A stretch of 64,000 bases of DNA from Gambelia wislizenii (GCA_030847615.1 JAUMIR010000005.1:212334645-212398644); one strand, 5' to 3'. Positions 45,302-56,884 are shown, numbered from the stretch's first letter. Numbers and translations are program-made. Notes: generated by a model not told the origin, from the letters alone.

Positions 45302-45515
45302 TCTTGGCTCTCTCTACACAGTTATAGCACTTTGATACCACTTTAATTGCCATGGCTACATCCTACAGAATCCTGGAATTTGTAATTTGGTGAGGCACTA
45401 GTGCTCCCTGGCAGCTAATTCCCCCAAACTACAGTTCCCAGGATAGCATGGGATGAAGCTATGGCAGTTAAGGTGGTATCACACTGCTATAATTATGTAA
45501 CATGAAAGAGACCTT
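45302..45515. mobile_element. MITE with ACAGTTATAGCAC-type ends
   Basis: CACAGTTATAGCACTTTGAT at left and ACTGCTATAATTATGTAAC at right are imperfect inverted ends. The core TGGAATTTGTAATTTGGTGA / AAACTACAGTTCCCAGGATA is shared with the other MITEs of this set. Confidence 0.7.
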
Positions 45516-47383
45516 GGACTGGCCTTGGTGCCATTTCTAGTTCTTTGACATTGCCTTTTGAACCATTTTCTACCATTCTTCTCATGAACACTTCCAGTCA
45601 TCACAGCCATAAATTTATTAAATACTGAAAGAACAAGGGTAGAATTTGATCCCTATGGAATGTCAGGCAGACCTATCCCTTGCTTTTTGCTCTCCCTCAG
45701 GAATATACCTTTAAAGGCATATTAAAGCAGTTGCGTTGGAGGGGAGAGGGTAATCTAGTTGAACCTGAGGGAAAAAGAGACCACCTGTGTTGTACTTGAT
45801 AGGTTGACCCACATTTGGCCTGAACAATTCCCCAAAGGTAACATTTTAAAGCACTTTGCCATAGTGTGAAATATAAGCTAATGTAACATAAGCCACACCA
45901 ACTGCACACACACTATTCATGGATCAAGCCTTCTCAAGTGTGTGACAGCCTGGTATAGGCTACATTTGTGTCTAAGTGACAATGTTTGTTTGTGTCCGGA
46001 GCTCAGCAGTTACTCATCTAACTAAAAATGGTGCATTATTTGAGTGGCAGCTGGTAGGTGGTTTTCTACAAGGAAGTTCATGAGCTGTTCAAGGCACATG
46101 CACACACACACTGCCCATGCAAGGGCAAGTATTCATGACTGAGTCAATCACATCCCTTAGATGCCAGAGCATTATATATCAGAGGAACACTTGAGAAGGC
46201 TGTATATTAACTACCTTTCAATGATAGCAGCTATGGTACCAAACAAAGCCTTTGGTATAGGCTGTCCCAAGGTGAGGATTCAAAGGACCAAAATATTAGA
46301 CTGAGAATGTGGATTATGTGGTGTATACATGCAGAGTGTGGCTTGGAGAGAAACAGTCACATGTAACTGCACCACTTCATCACAGTTCAACTTACAATGA
46401 ACATATCAGCTTGTCTTGGAGCCTTGCAGATACTCAGAAGGCACGACGTCAGCTGACCAAGCCTTTGAGACACCAAGCTTTACCTCAGAGCCCTTCCAGA
46501 TAAATATTTTGTAGTACTAGGAACACTTTTTATTACTAGCTAATGGAATGGTTGTGAGGATCCAAACGATGAAGCCCATTTTAGTTTCACTAGTGAAACA
46601 GAATCCCAGTTATTATTCACCAAAAACATTTCCCCTCAAACAGGTTGTCTAGATGATGAAAATACTCCTCATAGAATTCAAGGAGAATACCTTTAGTCCC
46701 AACAGGCTGCAAATGACATTCATGGTATTTGGAAGGACAGGGGCCAAAAATTCCATCTACTAAAGCTTTTAAAATAATGAATGGAAATGCCCTTTCCTGC
46801 TCATTTGGACATCCATTTCAGGACACTGCACATTCCCAGCGAGGGCAGAAGTAGAGATTGGACAGATGTGTGCAGAGGGTGGACTTGCTGGCAAGGAAGT
46901 GGCCAGAAGCGTCATTTTGGAGTTTCTCATTATTGATTGTGTGGGTTTTGTGTTGTTTTTGTTTTTGTTTGCTTTTTTTGTTTGTTTTTTGCTGTGCTGA
47001 GGTAACAAAATAGCTTTTTTAAGCAGAAGGTCACACTTGCGCACCTTTGATTTACTGTTTTTAAAAAATATTGTGCAGTGGTGACAATGTGTGGAGAATA
47101 ATAACACGCTGTAATATACTCAGCCACCATCTTGATTCGCAGACAGGGCTGCGTGTACACTTAAAACACGGATAGCTTTGAATACAATTGATTTTGCCAA
47201 AGGACTGTGAAGACAAATGAACGCTGCTGTTAATTTGCGTTAATGTGCAAGAATCAGCTTTATATCTTCTCATCTAGACAACTCACATATTTCTGTTGCA
47301 AGGTACTGGAATATCATTCCCAGGTAGTGCTGTCATTTACAGTTCTCAGAGCTTCATAAGTTAAGACTATATGGTTGTTACAC
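45516..47383. other. Non-coding interval, nothing recognised
   Basis: 1.9 kb with a T/G-rich stretch at 46937-46990. No domain-bearing frame. Confidence 0.5.
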
Positions 47384-47386
47384 AAT

Positions 47387-48003
47387 GGAGATTTTCACAC
47401 GGGGCCAAAATGCCCGTTACTGCCCCGCCACCTCCTCTCCTGTTCCTGCCATGGAATAATGTAAATCTTTCACACACTTACCTTAATTCTGCGGCAGGAA
47501 CGGGCTCCCCCTCCCCTCGCTGGCTGGCCGTAAATGCAGCCGTCATAAGGCTCCTTTTACGACCGGCCGTTTGAAACGTTATCATGTTATCACGTGATAA
47601 CGGCCGGGGGGGGGGGTAAATTTAAAAAATGAAAAACCCCAAATCAGTTCACCAAGCACAAAAACACACTTTAAATCACACAGTCAAAACAAGGAGGGTA
47701 AAATAAAGGGTGCCACTTACCTGGATGTCCAGATCATACCAGGAAGTGCTCGGAACGGACCTCCCCTCCACAGCTGTCATTTCAGAACAGGAACGGGGCT
47801 CCTGTTCACACACCCGTGATTGTGTGATAGTGATGGAATGGGAGGTCTATTCATGATGAAAAATTGTGATTACATTCTTCCGGAACAGTCACGGGAGCAG
47901 GATGGATGCAGGACAGAATAGGGTAAACGTCATCCGAAAGGGAAAACCTTTCCCAACCCTGTTCTGTTCCTGCCACGGATCTATAGCCCGTGTGAAAATC
48001 TCC
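47387..48003. mobile_element. Complete 617-bp MITE, AAT target duplication
   Basis: GGAGATTTTCACACGGG at left is inverted at the right end (CCCGTGTGAAAATCTCC). AAT flanks both sides (47384-47386, 48004-48006). Minus-strand GGTAAGTG occurs at 47475-47482 and 47714-47721. Full-length sister of the truncated 32297 element. Confidence 0.85.
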
Positions 48004-48351
48004 AATGTCTCTGGGATCCAACAACAGACTTTCCTAGTGCCCTCTGAACATATTGCTAATCCACTTGAAATTAAGTGATAGAAGGATTTCATTTTAAACA
48101 TTTTTCCTTCAAATGTCAAAACACCAGAAGGGACTTGTGGGTGAACATTTCTGGGCTAAAAAGTATTGTACCTGCTCAGAGCAGGGTTGCTTAACTTGAA
48201 GAAATCAGACACATCACATTTTTTCCTGTAATATTATCTTCATGCCAGAAATGCCAACCCCAACATAATTTCAACATGTACTGTTAAATACACAGGGAAA
48301 GAGGAAGTAGTGAACAATCACATTGTGAAGAGTGTGAACCTTCCCAGTGTA

Positions 48352-48574
48352 GGCTGCTGACACACTGCAGAAATAATGCAGTTTGGCACAACTTTAACTG
48401 CCATGGCTCAGTGCTGTGGAATTCTGGAATTTGTAGTTTTCTGAGATATTTAGCTTTCTCTGTTAGAGAGCTCTTATGCCACAACAAACTACAAATCCCA
48501 GGATTCCATAGGATGGAGCCATGATAGTTAAAGCAGCATCAAACTGCATTGTTTCTGAAGTGTGTCAGCAGCTG
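48352..48574. mobile_element. MITE with GGCTGCTGACACACTG terminus
   Basis: GGCTGCTGACACACTGCAGA at left; GAAGTGTGTCAGCAGC at right. Same family as 19089-19323. Confidence 0.75.
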
Positions 48575-48889
48575 TAGTCAAACTGAAAGGAACTTTTTTT
48601 TAAAGAATTAGAAAGGATAGTGTTCTATATTCCCTGGAAGCATTTCTTTCATGGAACATTGTTGCCTGGTCTTATACCTCCTCCCTTTAATCATTCATAA
48701 TCCAGTTTAGTAGATGCTTCATGTGGTTTTCAGTAGACCAATGCAACCCAAACTTCAGGGCTAGTGATAGTTACCTGATGCCTATGAAGAGGTCTTGGAA
48801 ATTCCCCCCAAACAGATACATCCAGAATGTGATTAAGCGAAGCCCCCTCAGACAGTTGTTAGGGAGGAATACACTAATCTCCCCTGGAC

Positions 48890-49470
48890 ACACATGGCAG
48901 TGAGTCACGCTCCAAAAACAAACACCAATTATTCTGCAAAGGTCTTCCGTCACACCCCTGCCTGCCCACAATACAAAAATTGCCTTAAACCCATCAGTCT
49001 TAATGTCCCAACAATTAGTAGCAATCAACAAATCTGGAGCTTCCATTGTTCAACTCTGGGAAACTTATTCAAGCTTTGTTCTACACTCAAAACAGCCCTT
49101 AAGGGTACGATATTGGCTATAAGTATTACCCCAAATTGTAACCAAAATATGCACAGCTCATCCTATCTTGTCACTCTGCCAGTCTGCTATGTGACCCTCA
49201 AATCCAAATCTGGGTCTTTCTCGGCTGCACAAATCTCCGCTCTCCAGACATGTAATTGTAGCCCATTCCCCGTATCTATTCCTCTATCCAAATACTTCTT
49301 CCTAATTCTTCGCTAGCCTTGTGTGATTGCTTGTGAACATGAGTACATGTGTGAATGCTTCTGTGATTATTTTTCAATGAAAACCATTTTTATTACATTT
49401 TGGCTTGGAGTCTCCTCAGTGAGTACTGGTATACACAGGTGTAAAGGTCCCGAAGATACCCAACCTCTCG
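48890..49470 (+). mobile_element. LTR-like repeat, copy B
   Basis: Blocks homologous to 41170-41830 in the same order: TTGTTCTACACTCAAAACAG, ATATTGGCTATAAGTATTAC, AATATGCACAGCTCATCC, TACATGTGTGAATGCTT, GAGTCTCCTCAGTGAGTACT. Divergence between copies is substantial. No gag, pol or env lies between them. Confidence 0.45.
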
Positions 49471-49641
49471 TGGTCATACCTTTGAGCTAATTAAAATTAC
49501 TCAGTATAATATATAACACAGAGGTCACACGTGGGTCCCACAGACTCCACACAATTCAGGTAACAACACAGGAAGCTTCTTTTTAGCCTATCACAAATTG
49601 GTCCATCAAAACCAGAGGCCCATTCACACTACAGGATTATA

Positions 49642-50251
49642 GGACATTATCAGACAGGGACCAAAAAAATCCGCCCCCATCTTGCTACATCCCCTCCTGC
49701 CCCACTCCTGTCCCTGTAGCACTTTAACAATATTTTTTAAGAGCTACCTTAATGGTGGATTTAAAAGCGCTCCCCTCCCCTCCAGCATTGCAGGAGTGAA
49801 TGGAGCTCTCGCCAAGCCCCATTCACTTCCTGGAAACAAAATCCCGGCTGTTCTCATGAGAGAATGACCACATGGGAAATTTAAAAATAAAAGGTAAAAA
49901 GTTAAAGCAAGCACAGAAACACATTTTTAAAAAACCAAGTAACCCGGGGGGCGGGGAAGTGTATCACTTACCTCAATGTCCTGATCTGGACCAAAAGTGT
50001 TTGGCACAGACCTCCCCATTATGCTGGCATCACACCATCATAACAGGACACCTTTTCACACACCTGTCGTTCCGTGACAGAAACAGAACACTGGATCAAT
50101 TCACCGCTTAAGCCGTCAATAAAAAGGAGCAGGGGGGGGGAAATAGACATGGGGGCATAACGCCACAGGGATGACGTTGTCTGAAAAGTTAACCCTTTAG
50201 CGACATCCTGTCATCCCTGTGGTGGGATTTTTAGCACATCTGATAATCTCC
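49642..50251. mobile_element. 610-bp MITE nested in the host MITE, ATA target duplication
   Basis: GGACATTATCAGACAGGG at left and ATCTGATAATCTCC at right are imperfect inverted ends. ATA precedes and follows (49639-49641, 50252-50254). A minus-strand GGTAAGTG is at 49965-49972. Confidence 0.75.
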
Positions 50252-50261
50252 ATAGTGGTAT

Positions 50262-51098
50262 TACAGTCGTCCTTTCACATTTGCGGCTTTGACTTTCACA
50301 GTTCCATCTATTCGTGGAAAGCCAGCCACTGAGAGTTTCAACGCCTTCAATTCCCCCTCGCCACAGGGAATGTGTGGCTTTGTGGCAAGTGCTGCTTCCC
50401 ATCCTGCCTCTCAGCCCTGCGCTTCAGCAACCAGCAGTGGCAGTGGGCCTCTCCAAGGTGGGTGAGGCAGCTCGGAAAGCTCCGGCAGGGTGCTGGCCAT
50501 GCTGAGCTGCTCCCCCATCACTGTGGCCACTTTCCATCCAGCTGCCGTGGCTGCTTCCCATCCCACCTCTCAGGGGGGCGGGGGGGGGGAAGGCCGAGGA
50601 ACATGTTCTCCAAGGAAACTGCCAATGGTTTCCTCAGCAAATGCCCGGTTTTCCTCGGCTTCCGCTCCTTGTTGGGGGGAGGACAAAGGCCGAGGAAAGC
50701 CAGGCATTCACTGAGGAAACCACCAGTGCTTTCCTTGGCGAACACCCAGCTTTCCTTGGCTTTCATTCCTTGTGGGAGGGGCAAAGGCCAAGGAAGGTCG
50801 CGTTTTCACTGAGGAAACCATCGCTGAGCTGCAAAGCCTCCAAGTGCTCGGAGGTGGTGTCATGGTAGCAGCGGCATGGTGGACGCAGTAGCAAAAGCCC
50901 CCAAGGTGTGGTGGTGTCATGGTGGACACAGCGGCAAAGGCCCTGGAGGCAGCAGTACGGTGAGGGTGGGGGTGATGGGGCAAGCAACGGTGGGGGTGGC
51001 AGCAGAGGAGGCCTGGAAGGCCTATTTTTATTTGCAGTTTTTTCACTTTCATGGGGTCTTGTGCCCCAACCTCCATGAAACTGAAGGGACAAGTGAAT
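50262..51098. mobile_element. GC-rich mariner-like MITE nested in the host MITE
   Basis: Left end TACAGTCGTCCTTTCACATT; right end has TGAAGGGACAAGTGAATTA, an imperfect inverse. TA at each edge fits mariner-type insertion. The interior is GC-rich and holds two ~105-base tandem units (about 50615-50820) around TTTCCTCGGCTTCCGCTCC / TTTCCTTGGCTTTCATTCC. Frames here (up to 146 codons) are repeat-derived. Assignment is less certain than for the Tigger-type copy at 37496. Confidence 0.5.
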
Positions 51099-51268
51099 TA
51101 CACTTTAATTGCCATGGCAACATCCTATAGAATCCTGGGGCTGGCAGCTCAGGGAGCAATATTTAAAATGCCCAGTAAGGGTATTCCAACACCTCACTTC
51201 AGGATTCTATAGGATGCTGCCATGGCTGTTAAAATGGAATAATAATGCTATCTGTAGTGTGAATGGTC

Positions 51269-51764
51269 TCCGGGATAGGAGTGAGCAATCTCCAGCAGTA
51301 AGGGGAATAAAATAGCTTTTTCCCTTTAGCCAGGAGCACAATTTGGTTTAAACAGCTTGTTCCCTACACTCCTTGTTTTAAAATAGAACTGTTCTTTGTT
51401 TTGTTTCGTCTTTCTTTGTTTTAAAAGCCTTTGCTGCTGGATTTTTTTCAGTTCAGCAGAGTATTTAAAAGCAAAACAGTGCTTTTTTAATTTAAAAAAA
51501 AAAACCACTGGAGCAAATTTGGCAGTAGCAGGGAACATTGGAGGTAGTGATGGCAAAAGGCCATGTTAAGAAATATCTACTAGGATGTGCACCAAACCCT
51601 AGGTACAGACTCCATTTTGGCTCATACTAATTCAAAGGGAACCTAATTCCATATATGAATTACAATTCAGGTATCCAGATTTTCATGCCTCCCGTAGTAT
51701 GTCACTAGAAATCAACAAACTGATATAAATTTGTAAGCAGATTTGGATAATGTTTTCAGTCTGA
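51269..51764. other. Non-coding interval, nothing recognised
   Basis: No domain-bearing frame or repeat recognised. Confidence 0.5.
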
Positions 51765-52396
51765 GGAGATTATCACATGGGCCACATATAGCATGACAGG
51801 GACGAGACAGGGATGACAGGAGATCGCAAAAAAGCTTACCTATCAGACAACGACGTCCCTATCCTATTAACCCCCTGTGCAGGCTCCGTACTGCCTCCAT
51901 TTTCCTTATTGATGGGGAAAACCCATCAATAAGGAGCCCGTTCCATTATTATAATGGAATGATGGGTGAGTGAATGGGAGCCCCGTTCTGCTCCCGAGAT
52001 GACAACTGGATGTGACGTCACCGGGAGGTCCGTGCAGAAGACTTCCAGGTTCGATTGGGACAGCCAGGTAAGTGTCACCCTCCCAATGTTACTTGTTTTT
52101 TTAAATGTGTTTTTGTGCTTACTGACACTTTTTCTTTTCTTTTTCTTTTTCTTTTTCTTTTTAAAATACCCACACGATTGTTCTCTTTTGGTTTCAATGC
52201 TGTAAAAGCAGCTTTATGACAGCTGCTTTTACTGCAGTGAAGCTGAGGGGAGGGGGAGCCATTTCAATGCCGAAATAAGGTAAGTGTTTGGGGCAATTTT
52301 TTAAAAATGTTACATGGACGGGAGTGGGGGAGGAGTGGGGGGGTGGGGGGGGTAGCAGGACAGACTTGTTTCCCAGGGACCCATGTGATAATCTCC
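51765..52396. mobile_element. Complete 632-bp MITE with GGAGATTATCACATGGG ends
   Basis: Left GGAGATTATCACATGGG; right CCCATGTGATAATCTCC, a perfect 17-base inverse. Flanking triplets are TGA and TTA, two of three identical. Plus-strand GGTAAGTG motifs at 52067-52074 and 52279-52286. A (TTTTTC)n-like run lies at 52131-52162. Confidence 0.85.
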
Positions 52397-52849
52397 TTAA
52401 TAATCCCCCAAGGACAATATTATGCCTTCCAAATGTCATGCAAACAGGTTAAGGAAATGTTCTATAGAAAAAACTTCAGATAACTTTTTATTTCTTGGTA
52501 GAACTGAATAAAATTTGCTTGCCCCTTCCAAGTTTAACAAGTGCAGGAAATTTTGTCCAAGAGTTGCCTTTAGAATTTGTAGGGAGAGTCCACAAATTAA
52601 CACTTATTCCCCTGGGTTTTTGTCATCTATTGATATGAAAAAGACATATGGAATAAAGATCCTCCACTGCCCTAAATTTAAGAAACCTGAAAAATTTCAG
52701 AAGGATAGGTGCAGAGTATGGAGTACAAGTGGAGTGCTATTCGTGTTTTGGTCTGTTTCTTTTCATGCCCAACACGGGATGATTAGGCTATTGTCAAGCC
52801 CTGTTTTATAGTATTTAATATTACTTTAGAGTCAATATCTCATGATAAT
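52397..52849. other. Non-coding interval, nothing recognised
   Basis: No domain-bearing frame or repeat recognised. Confidence 0.5.
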
Positions 52850-53514
52850 GGACATTATCACATCAGCCTCCTTTCTCGCAGCAACTGTACGTATATGCCG
52901 TATGTATTATTTAAGTCATGTAGATGCCACCTGTGTTAGTGAAGCAAGCAGAAACATAGTGGTATTGAAGCCAAAACTATTGCACCTCCTCTTCACTTGT
53001 GTGAGTGTGCTGAGAGTGTGCTGATTTGGCAATTTCCCTTCTATCGCACCAGCTCCATATCCCTGCCGCTCAACCCATGAGTGCCTTTCTTTTTTCTTTT
53101 TTCCATGACTGTGTAATTATGGGGAAAGGATTAAAAAAAAAAGTTTTTATCATTTCCCTGTAAGTAAATAAGCACACCCAAAAAAGGCACAGAAAAAAAG
53201 CAATTTTTTGCCGTCTTGGAATAGTGAGAGGGGAAGAGAGAAGGAAACAAAGTCACGTGGCCCCCTCATGCCATGTGACTTCCTTCAGATCACAACTGCC
53301 ACTGAAGTATCTTATCACATAGAGGGGAATGCTGCCATAGCAGCAATACTGAGAGTTATTGATGAGTTTTCCCTGTCAATAATAAGATGCATTACAGAAG
53401 CAGACAAACAGCAAGACAGCAATGGGATAGAGATGACATTGTGTGCTAAGTAAGGACCACATCTGCTACTCTTTTGCTATAATTCCAGAATACGAGCCTC
53501 ATGTGATAATGTCC
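52850..53514. mobile_element. Complete 665-bp MITE, AAT target duplication
   Basis: GGACATTATCACATCAGC at left and GAGCCTCATGTGATAATGTCC trimmed to its last 18 bases at right are inverted. AAT on both sides (52847-52849, 53515-53517). Interior differs from the neighbouring MITEs. Confidence 0.8.
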
Positions 53515-53612
53515 AATAAGACTTTCCATAATAAGACTCATATACATTTACAAAGCAATTCTGAGTGCTACAAATTCCAACTGACAGAACTATAGTTTTG
53601 GACCGAAGCAAA

Positions 53613-53898
53613 TACAGGTTGAGTATCCCTTATCCAGAAATCCAAAATACTCCAAAATCTGAAATATTAAAAGATTAAAATAATAAAAAAGTAGTGTATT
53701 AAAAGATAGTATATAAAATTACCTCCAGGCTATGTGTAGAAAGTGTATATGAAATATAAATGAATTTCATGTTTAGACTTGGGTCCCATCTCCAAGATAT
53801 CTCATTAAGTATATGCGAATATTCCAAATCCCCCCCCCCAAAAAAACCCAAAACACTTCTGATCCCAAGCATTTTGAATAAGGGATACTCAACCTGTA
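53613..53898. mobile_element. MER2-like element, reverse and shortened
   Basis: Begins TACAGGTTGAGTATCCCTTA and ends GGGATACTCAACCTGTA, a near-perfect inverted pair bounded by TA. The interior (TAGACTTGGGTCCCATCTCC; AGATATCTCATTAAGTATAT) is the reverse complement of part of 39129-39471, with a central deletion. Confidence 0.75.
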
Positions 53899-54383
53899 TA
53901 ATGTTGCTGCATATAACAGCAAGTTTCATGTTGCTGCACATATGTATGCTTCACTCAAGTCTGTGCCAAGTTGGCATTTACACTTGTAATTCCTGTAGAA
54001 TTCATTCATGAGGAAAACTGTACAAGCTTATGAGTTAATTATTGTCTGAAATATAAAGCCTCTGGGCAGCATCAGGTTCATGTTGGCAAGGTTGCAAGAG
54101 TTGGGAAGATAGCAAGCAAAGCCATTCTCTACTATTCCCTGTAAGCCCTGTAGGATTTTAAATGCTTTAGGAATCTTCAACTCTTGGGAGAAAGGTGTAT
54201 GCGATATACTGAGTAAACAACATAGGGCTTGGAAGTCCAAAATAATATAAATCATAATTTATTATTTGCATACATATTTATTTTCAGAATTCTGGCTTAT
54301 TGCCAGTTCAGTGAGTTATGCACAGTATACAATTACTGAACAAACTGATGAAAGATTTTGCTGCACAAACAAATGGTGTTCTT
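53899..54383. other. Non-coding interval, nothing recognised
   Basis: No domain-bearing frame or repeat recognised. Confidence 0.5.
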
Positions 54384-54600
54384 ATGCTCTGGTCTCATGG
54401 GAGACTGAGGTAAAACCATGTCTTTTTGCTAACAGGTTTTTCAGATTGGCAAAAAGATGCGGTTTTCCTCGGTCTCCCATGGGACCAGAACAGAAAAATG
54501 ATAACATCATGCAATAAGGCAGTATGGAAGACAGCACCTTCCTGCTGCACTGCTGCTCTTCTCCGGTGTGTGATAAGACCCAGGGTTCTTGCAAAGAAAA
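54384..54600. mobile_element. Hairpin element, left outer arm missing
   Basis: The inner palindrome (CTCATGGGAGACTGAGGTAA against TTTTCCTCGGTCTCCCATGG) and the right outer arm (GGCAGTATGGAAGACAGCAC) match the 25507-25808 hairpin. The left outer arm is gone. Confidence 0.7.
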
Positions 54601-55264
54601 GAATTATATAAAATATGACTGACAAAAGGGATGGCATTCAGAATTTATGGCCTGGGTGATATTCTTGATGTGTTAAGGTAGCCTTGAAACTCAGCTGCCA
54701 AACATTTTTTTTTATCATAGTTAATGGTCGAAACAGCCAAACCAGTTGGCCTCCTACTGAATGTTCAAAAACTACCAGAGTGAGCAGAAACCCAAATATT
54801 CCAACTAGCTCTGGTGTATCTAATGTAAAACAAGGGTTTTGAAATTCAACTATAATTATGTTCATCAAAGCACAGGGCTTGTAGCAAACACGTTTTGGGA
54901 TGGATTCCATGTTAGCAGGAAGTTATCTCCCTTCTGGCATTAACAGTAGCTTCTTTTGCTGTTGTTTTCATTTTGACTGCTTTTGTTAATATAATGAAAT
55001 GTTCTTGTTGCTATGATTTAATGCTGTTTTCTAATTAGATTAGATTGCAGTGGTGGTTACTGTATAAGTATAAATAGTTACTTTGTGCCAACTCTACCAC
55101 CACTATCCCAATTCATACCCTACTTAGCTTTTTAGGGGAAAAGTTGTTTTTGCAGGTGAGATAAAACTGGAGGAAGTTGGCTATATCCCTCCATACTAGG
55201 AAAGATTTCCAGTTATCTAACTACTGTATGTGCAGAAGATAGACTCCTGAGCACACAGCCCTTT
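54601..55264. other. Non-coding interval, nothing recognised
   Basis: No domain-bearing frame or repeat recognised. Confidence 0.5.
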
Positions 55265-56198
55265 GAAAATCTAGGGTCTTGCAACAGATGGTACTTAACC
55301 CCAAGCAGGATACATAAGATGTATGGACAGAAAGGGAAGGAATGTTGGAAATGTGAAAAAGAAGCGGGTACACTCAGACATATGTGGTGGGCTTGCTCGG
55401 TTATACATAAATTTTGGCAGAAAGTACACAAAATAATACAGAATATGTTTCATATCAAATTTGAATTTAGTCCAAAGTTATACCTCCTGAACATGACTTC
55501 AATATTGGTAACACGAGAAGACAGAAAGTATTGGCGAATAATACTATACTTATGTACGGCAGCTCGGTTGGTTATAGAGGCGAAGTGGAGAAATAAAGAA
55601 GAACCCTCAATAGAAAATTGGCTGACGAAGGTACTAATAATGAGAGAAAACGATAAACTAACTAGAATATTAAACCAGGAATTAGTAGAAAAGACAGAAA
55701 TAGAATGGCAACCTGTGATTAGTTATTGCAGGAAAAGATGGAATATCGATAGAGATATAGAGATATAAAATATAAAATAAAATTATCGCAACATGGAATA
55801 TAGATAAGATGTATAAGGGAATAAGACACGGATGTAGGAAACGAGAAAGGAAGGGAAGAGGAATAAGGAGCGGGAAGAGAATTACAGAAAGAGATGAGAG
55901 GAGATTAACATAAGAAAGAAAAAGAAGTTACAATTGAACGACGTTATTATTGGGTTTAGGAAGGAAGAAATTAAGCTAGATACAGAACAAATCTTGGTGT
56001 TATTTCGTACGGTGGAAGTCATTCTGTTTTTTATCTTTTAAATTGATAGAATAATAAATGTAGAATGATGTTAATGTTAAATGTATATGTATGAGTTTCA
56101 ATGAAATAATAAAAAGTAATATATATAAAAAAAATATATGAACAATAAATTGCACATCCCAAGTAATGAGAAAAAAAAGAAGAAAATCTAGGGTCTTG
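55265..56198 (+). mobile_element. 5'-truncated L1 with 17-bp target duplication
   Basis: GAAAATCTAGGGTCTTG occurs at 55265-55281 and 56182-56198. The 900-base insert between holds the end of L1 ORF2, a 3' untranslated region with AATAATAAAA-type signals, and an A-rich tail. The target was the left end of the MITE at 56192, whose first seven bases are duplicated upstream. Confidence 0.85.
55283..55768 (+). CDS. L1 ORF2 C-terminal fragment, open frame
   Basis: About 160 codons stay open from the truncation point to the natural stop. RWYLTPSRIHKMYG and CWKCEKEAGTLRHMWWAC form the cysteine/histidine-containing C-terminal segment of L1 ORF2 proteins; FWQKVHKII, AARLVIEAKWRN and PSIENWLTKVLI follow. 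The endonuclease and RT domains were lost to 5' truncation, so it has no activity. The absence of stops or frameshifts, with the perfect duplication, indicates a comparatively young insertion. Confidence 0.8.
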   Translation, partial: NRWYLTPSRIHKMYGQKGKECWKCEKEAGTLRHMWWACSVIHKFWQKVHKIIQNMFHIKFEFSPKLYLLNMTSILVTREDRKYWRIILYLCTAARLVIEAKWRNKEEPSIENWLTKVLIMRENDKLTRILNQELVEKTEIEWQPVISYCRKRWNIDRDIEI

Positions 56199-56784
56199 TC
56201 TATACTATCAAAATAATACGAACGGCATGTGAACATACAGCAATCCATTCATACAGAAATGTGCATAAATACATGTCATTCGGAAGGGGGCAGCCAAATC
56301 CACCGCAAAGTCCATGTGCATCGTGTTAGGGGCTTCGCCTGGATTTTGTAAAAGCTCCATAGGACATGCAAATGTGTGATTGTTTGAACACTCACATTTG
56401 CACAGATATGAACAGGCAATGTAATCTGATTGGCTGGACGAGCATGGGAGGCAGGCTAGCAAACAGGGAAAGCACCTGCGGCCGCCATGTTGAATTTTCG
56501 GCTAAGCAAGGGTCCGGCAAGTCAATAAAACAGCAATCTTATACTCTTTTTTCCTCTTCCTTTCTTTGTAATTATGAACCATTGCTTGTGTGCACCATGG
56601 GAAACTTTTTTTTAACTGGTGGCAGCAGTTTTAAAATCGTAAGCAAATCACTCACAGCCACCATCTTCTTTGGGGGTCATGCGGAGTTTAGGGGGGCTCT
56701 TTTGACCGTGAAGACAGGTTACATCATTGCGAATGCCTGCTTTTTCAGACATGTTCGTATTTTCCCACTCGTATAGACAAGACC
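56192..56784. mobile_element. Complete 593-bp MITE, TAG target duplication
   Basis: Left GGTCTTGTCTATAC; right GTATAGACAAGACC is its exact inverse. TAG flanks both sides (56189-56191, 56785-56787). Length and target duplication match 36557-37147, but the interior is different. Confidence 0.8.
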
Positions 56785-56884
56785 TAGGACCTGGGCAGAG
56801 TCCAAACTAGCCCTTCAAACTGTGCAATTCCTCAGCTAGTCAACAGGGACCTCCATTAATGGGTAGAGTCCATCATCCTGAGAT

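Larger units (their letters stand above)
49617..51268. mobile_element. Host MITE carrying two nested MITEs
   Basis: The left end (GGCCCATTCACACTACAGGA), a small internal piece (50252-50262) and the right part (51099-51268, ending CTGTAGTGTGAATGGTC) rejoin into one MITE of the 35096 family. Its core contains AATTGCCATGGCAACATCC. Two other elements interrupt it. Confidence 0.7.

Noticed and set aside
41170..49470. The two LTR-like repeats as the ends of one provirus
   Set aside because: They are strongly diverged from each other and no gag, pol or env traces lie between them.
50314..51130. Several frames of 60-146 codons on both strands
   Set aside because: They arise from a GC-rich MITE interior with tandem repeats; no domain present.
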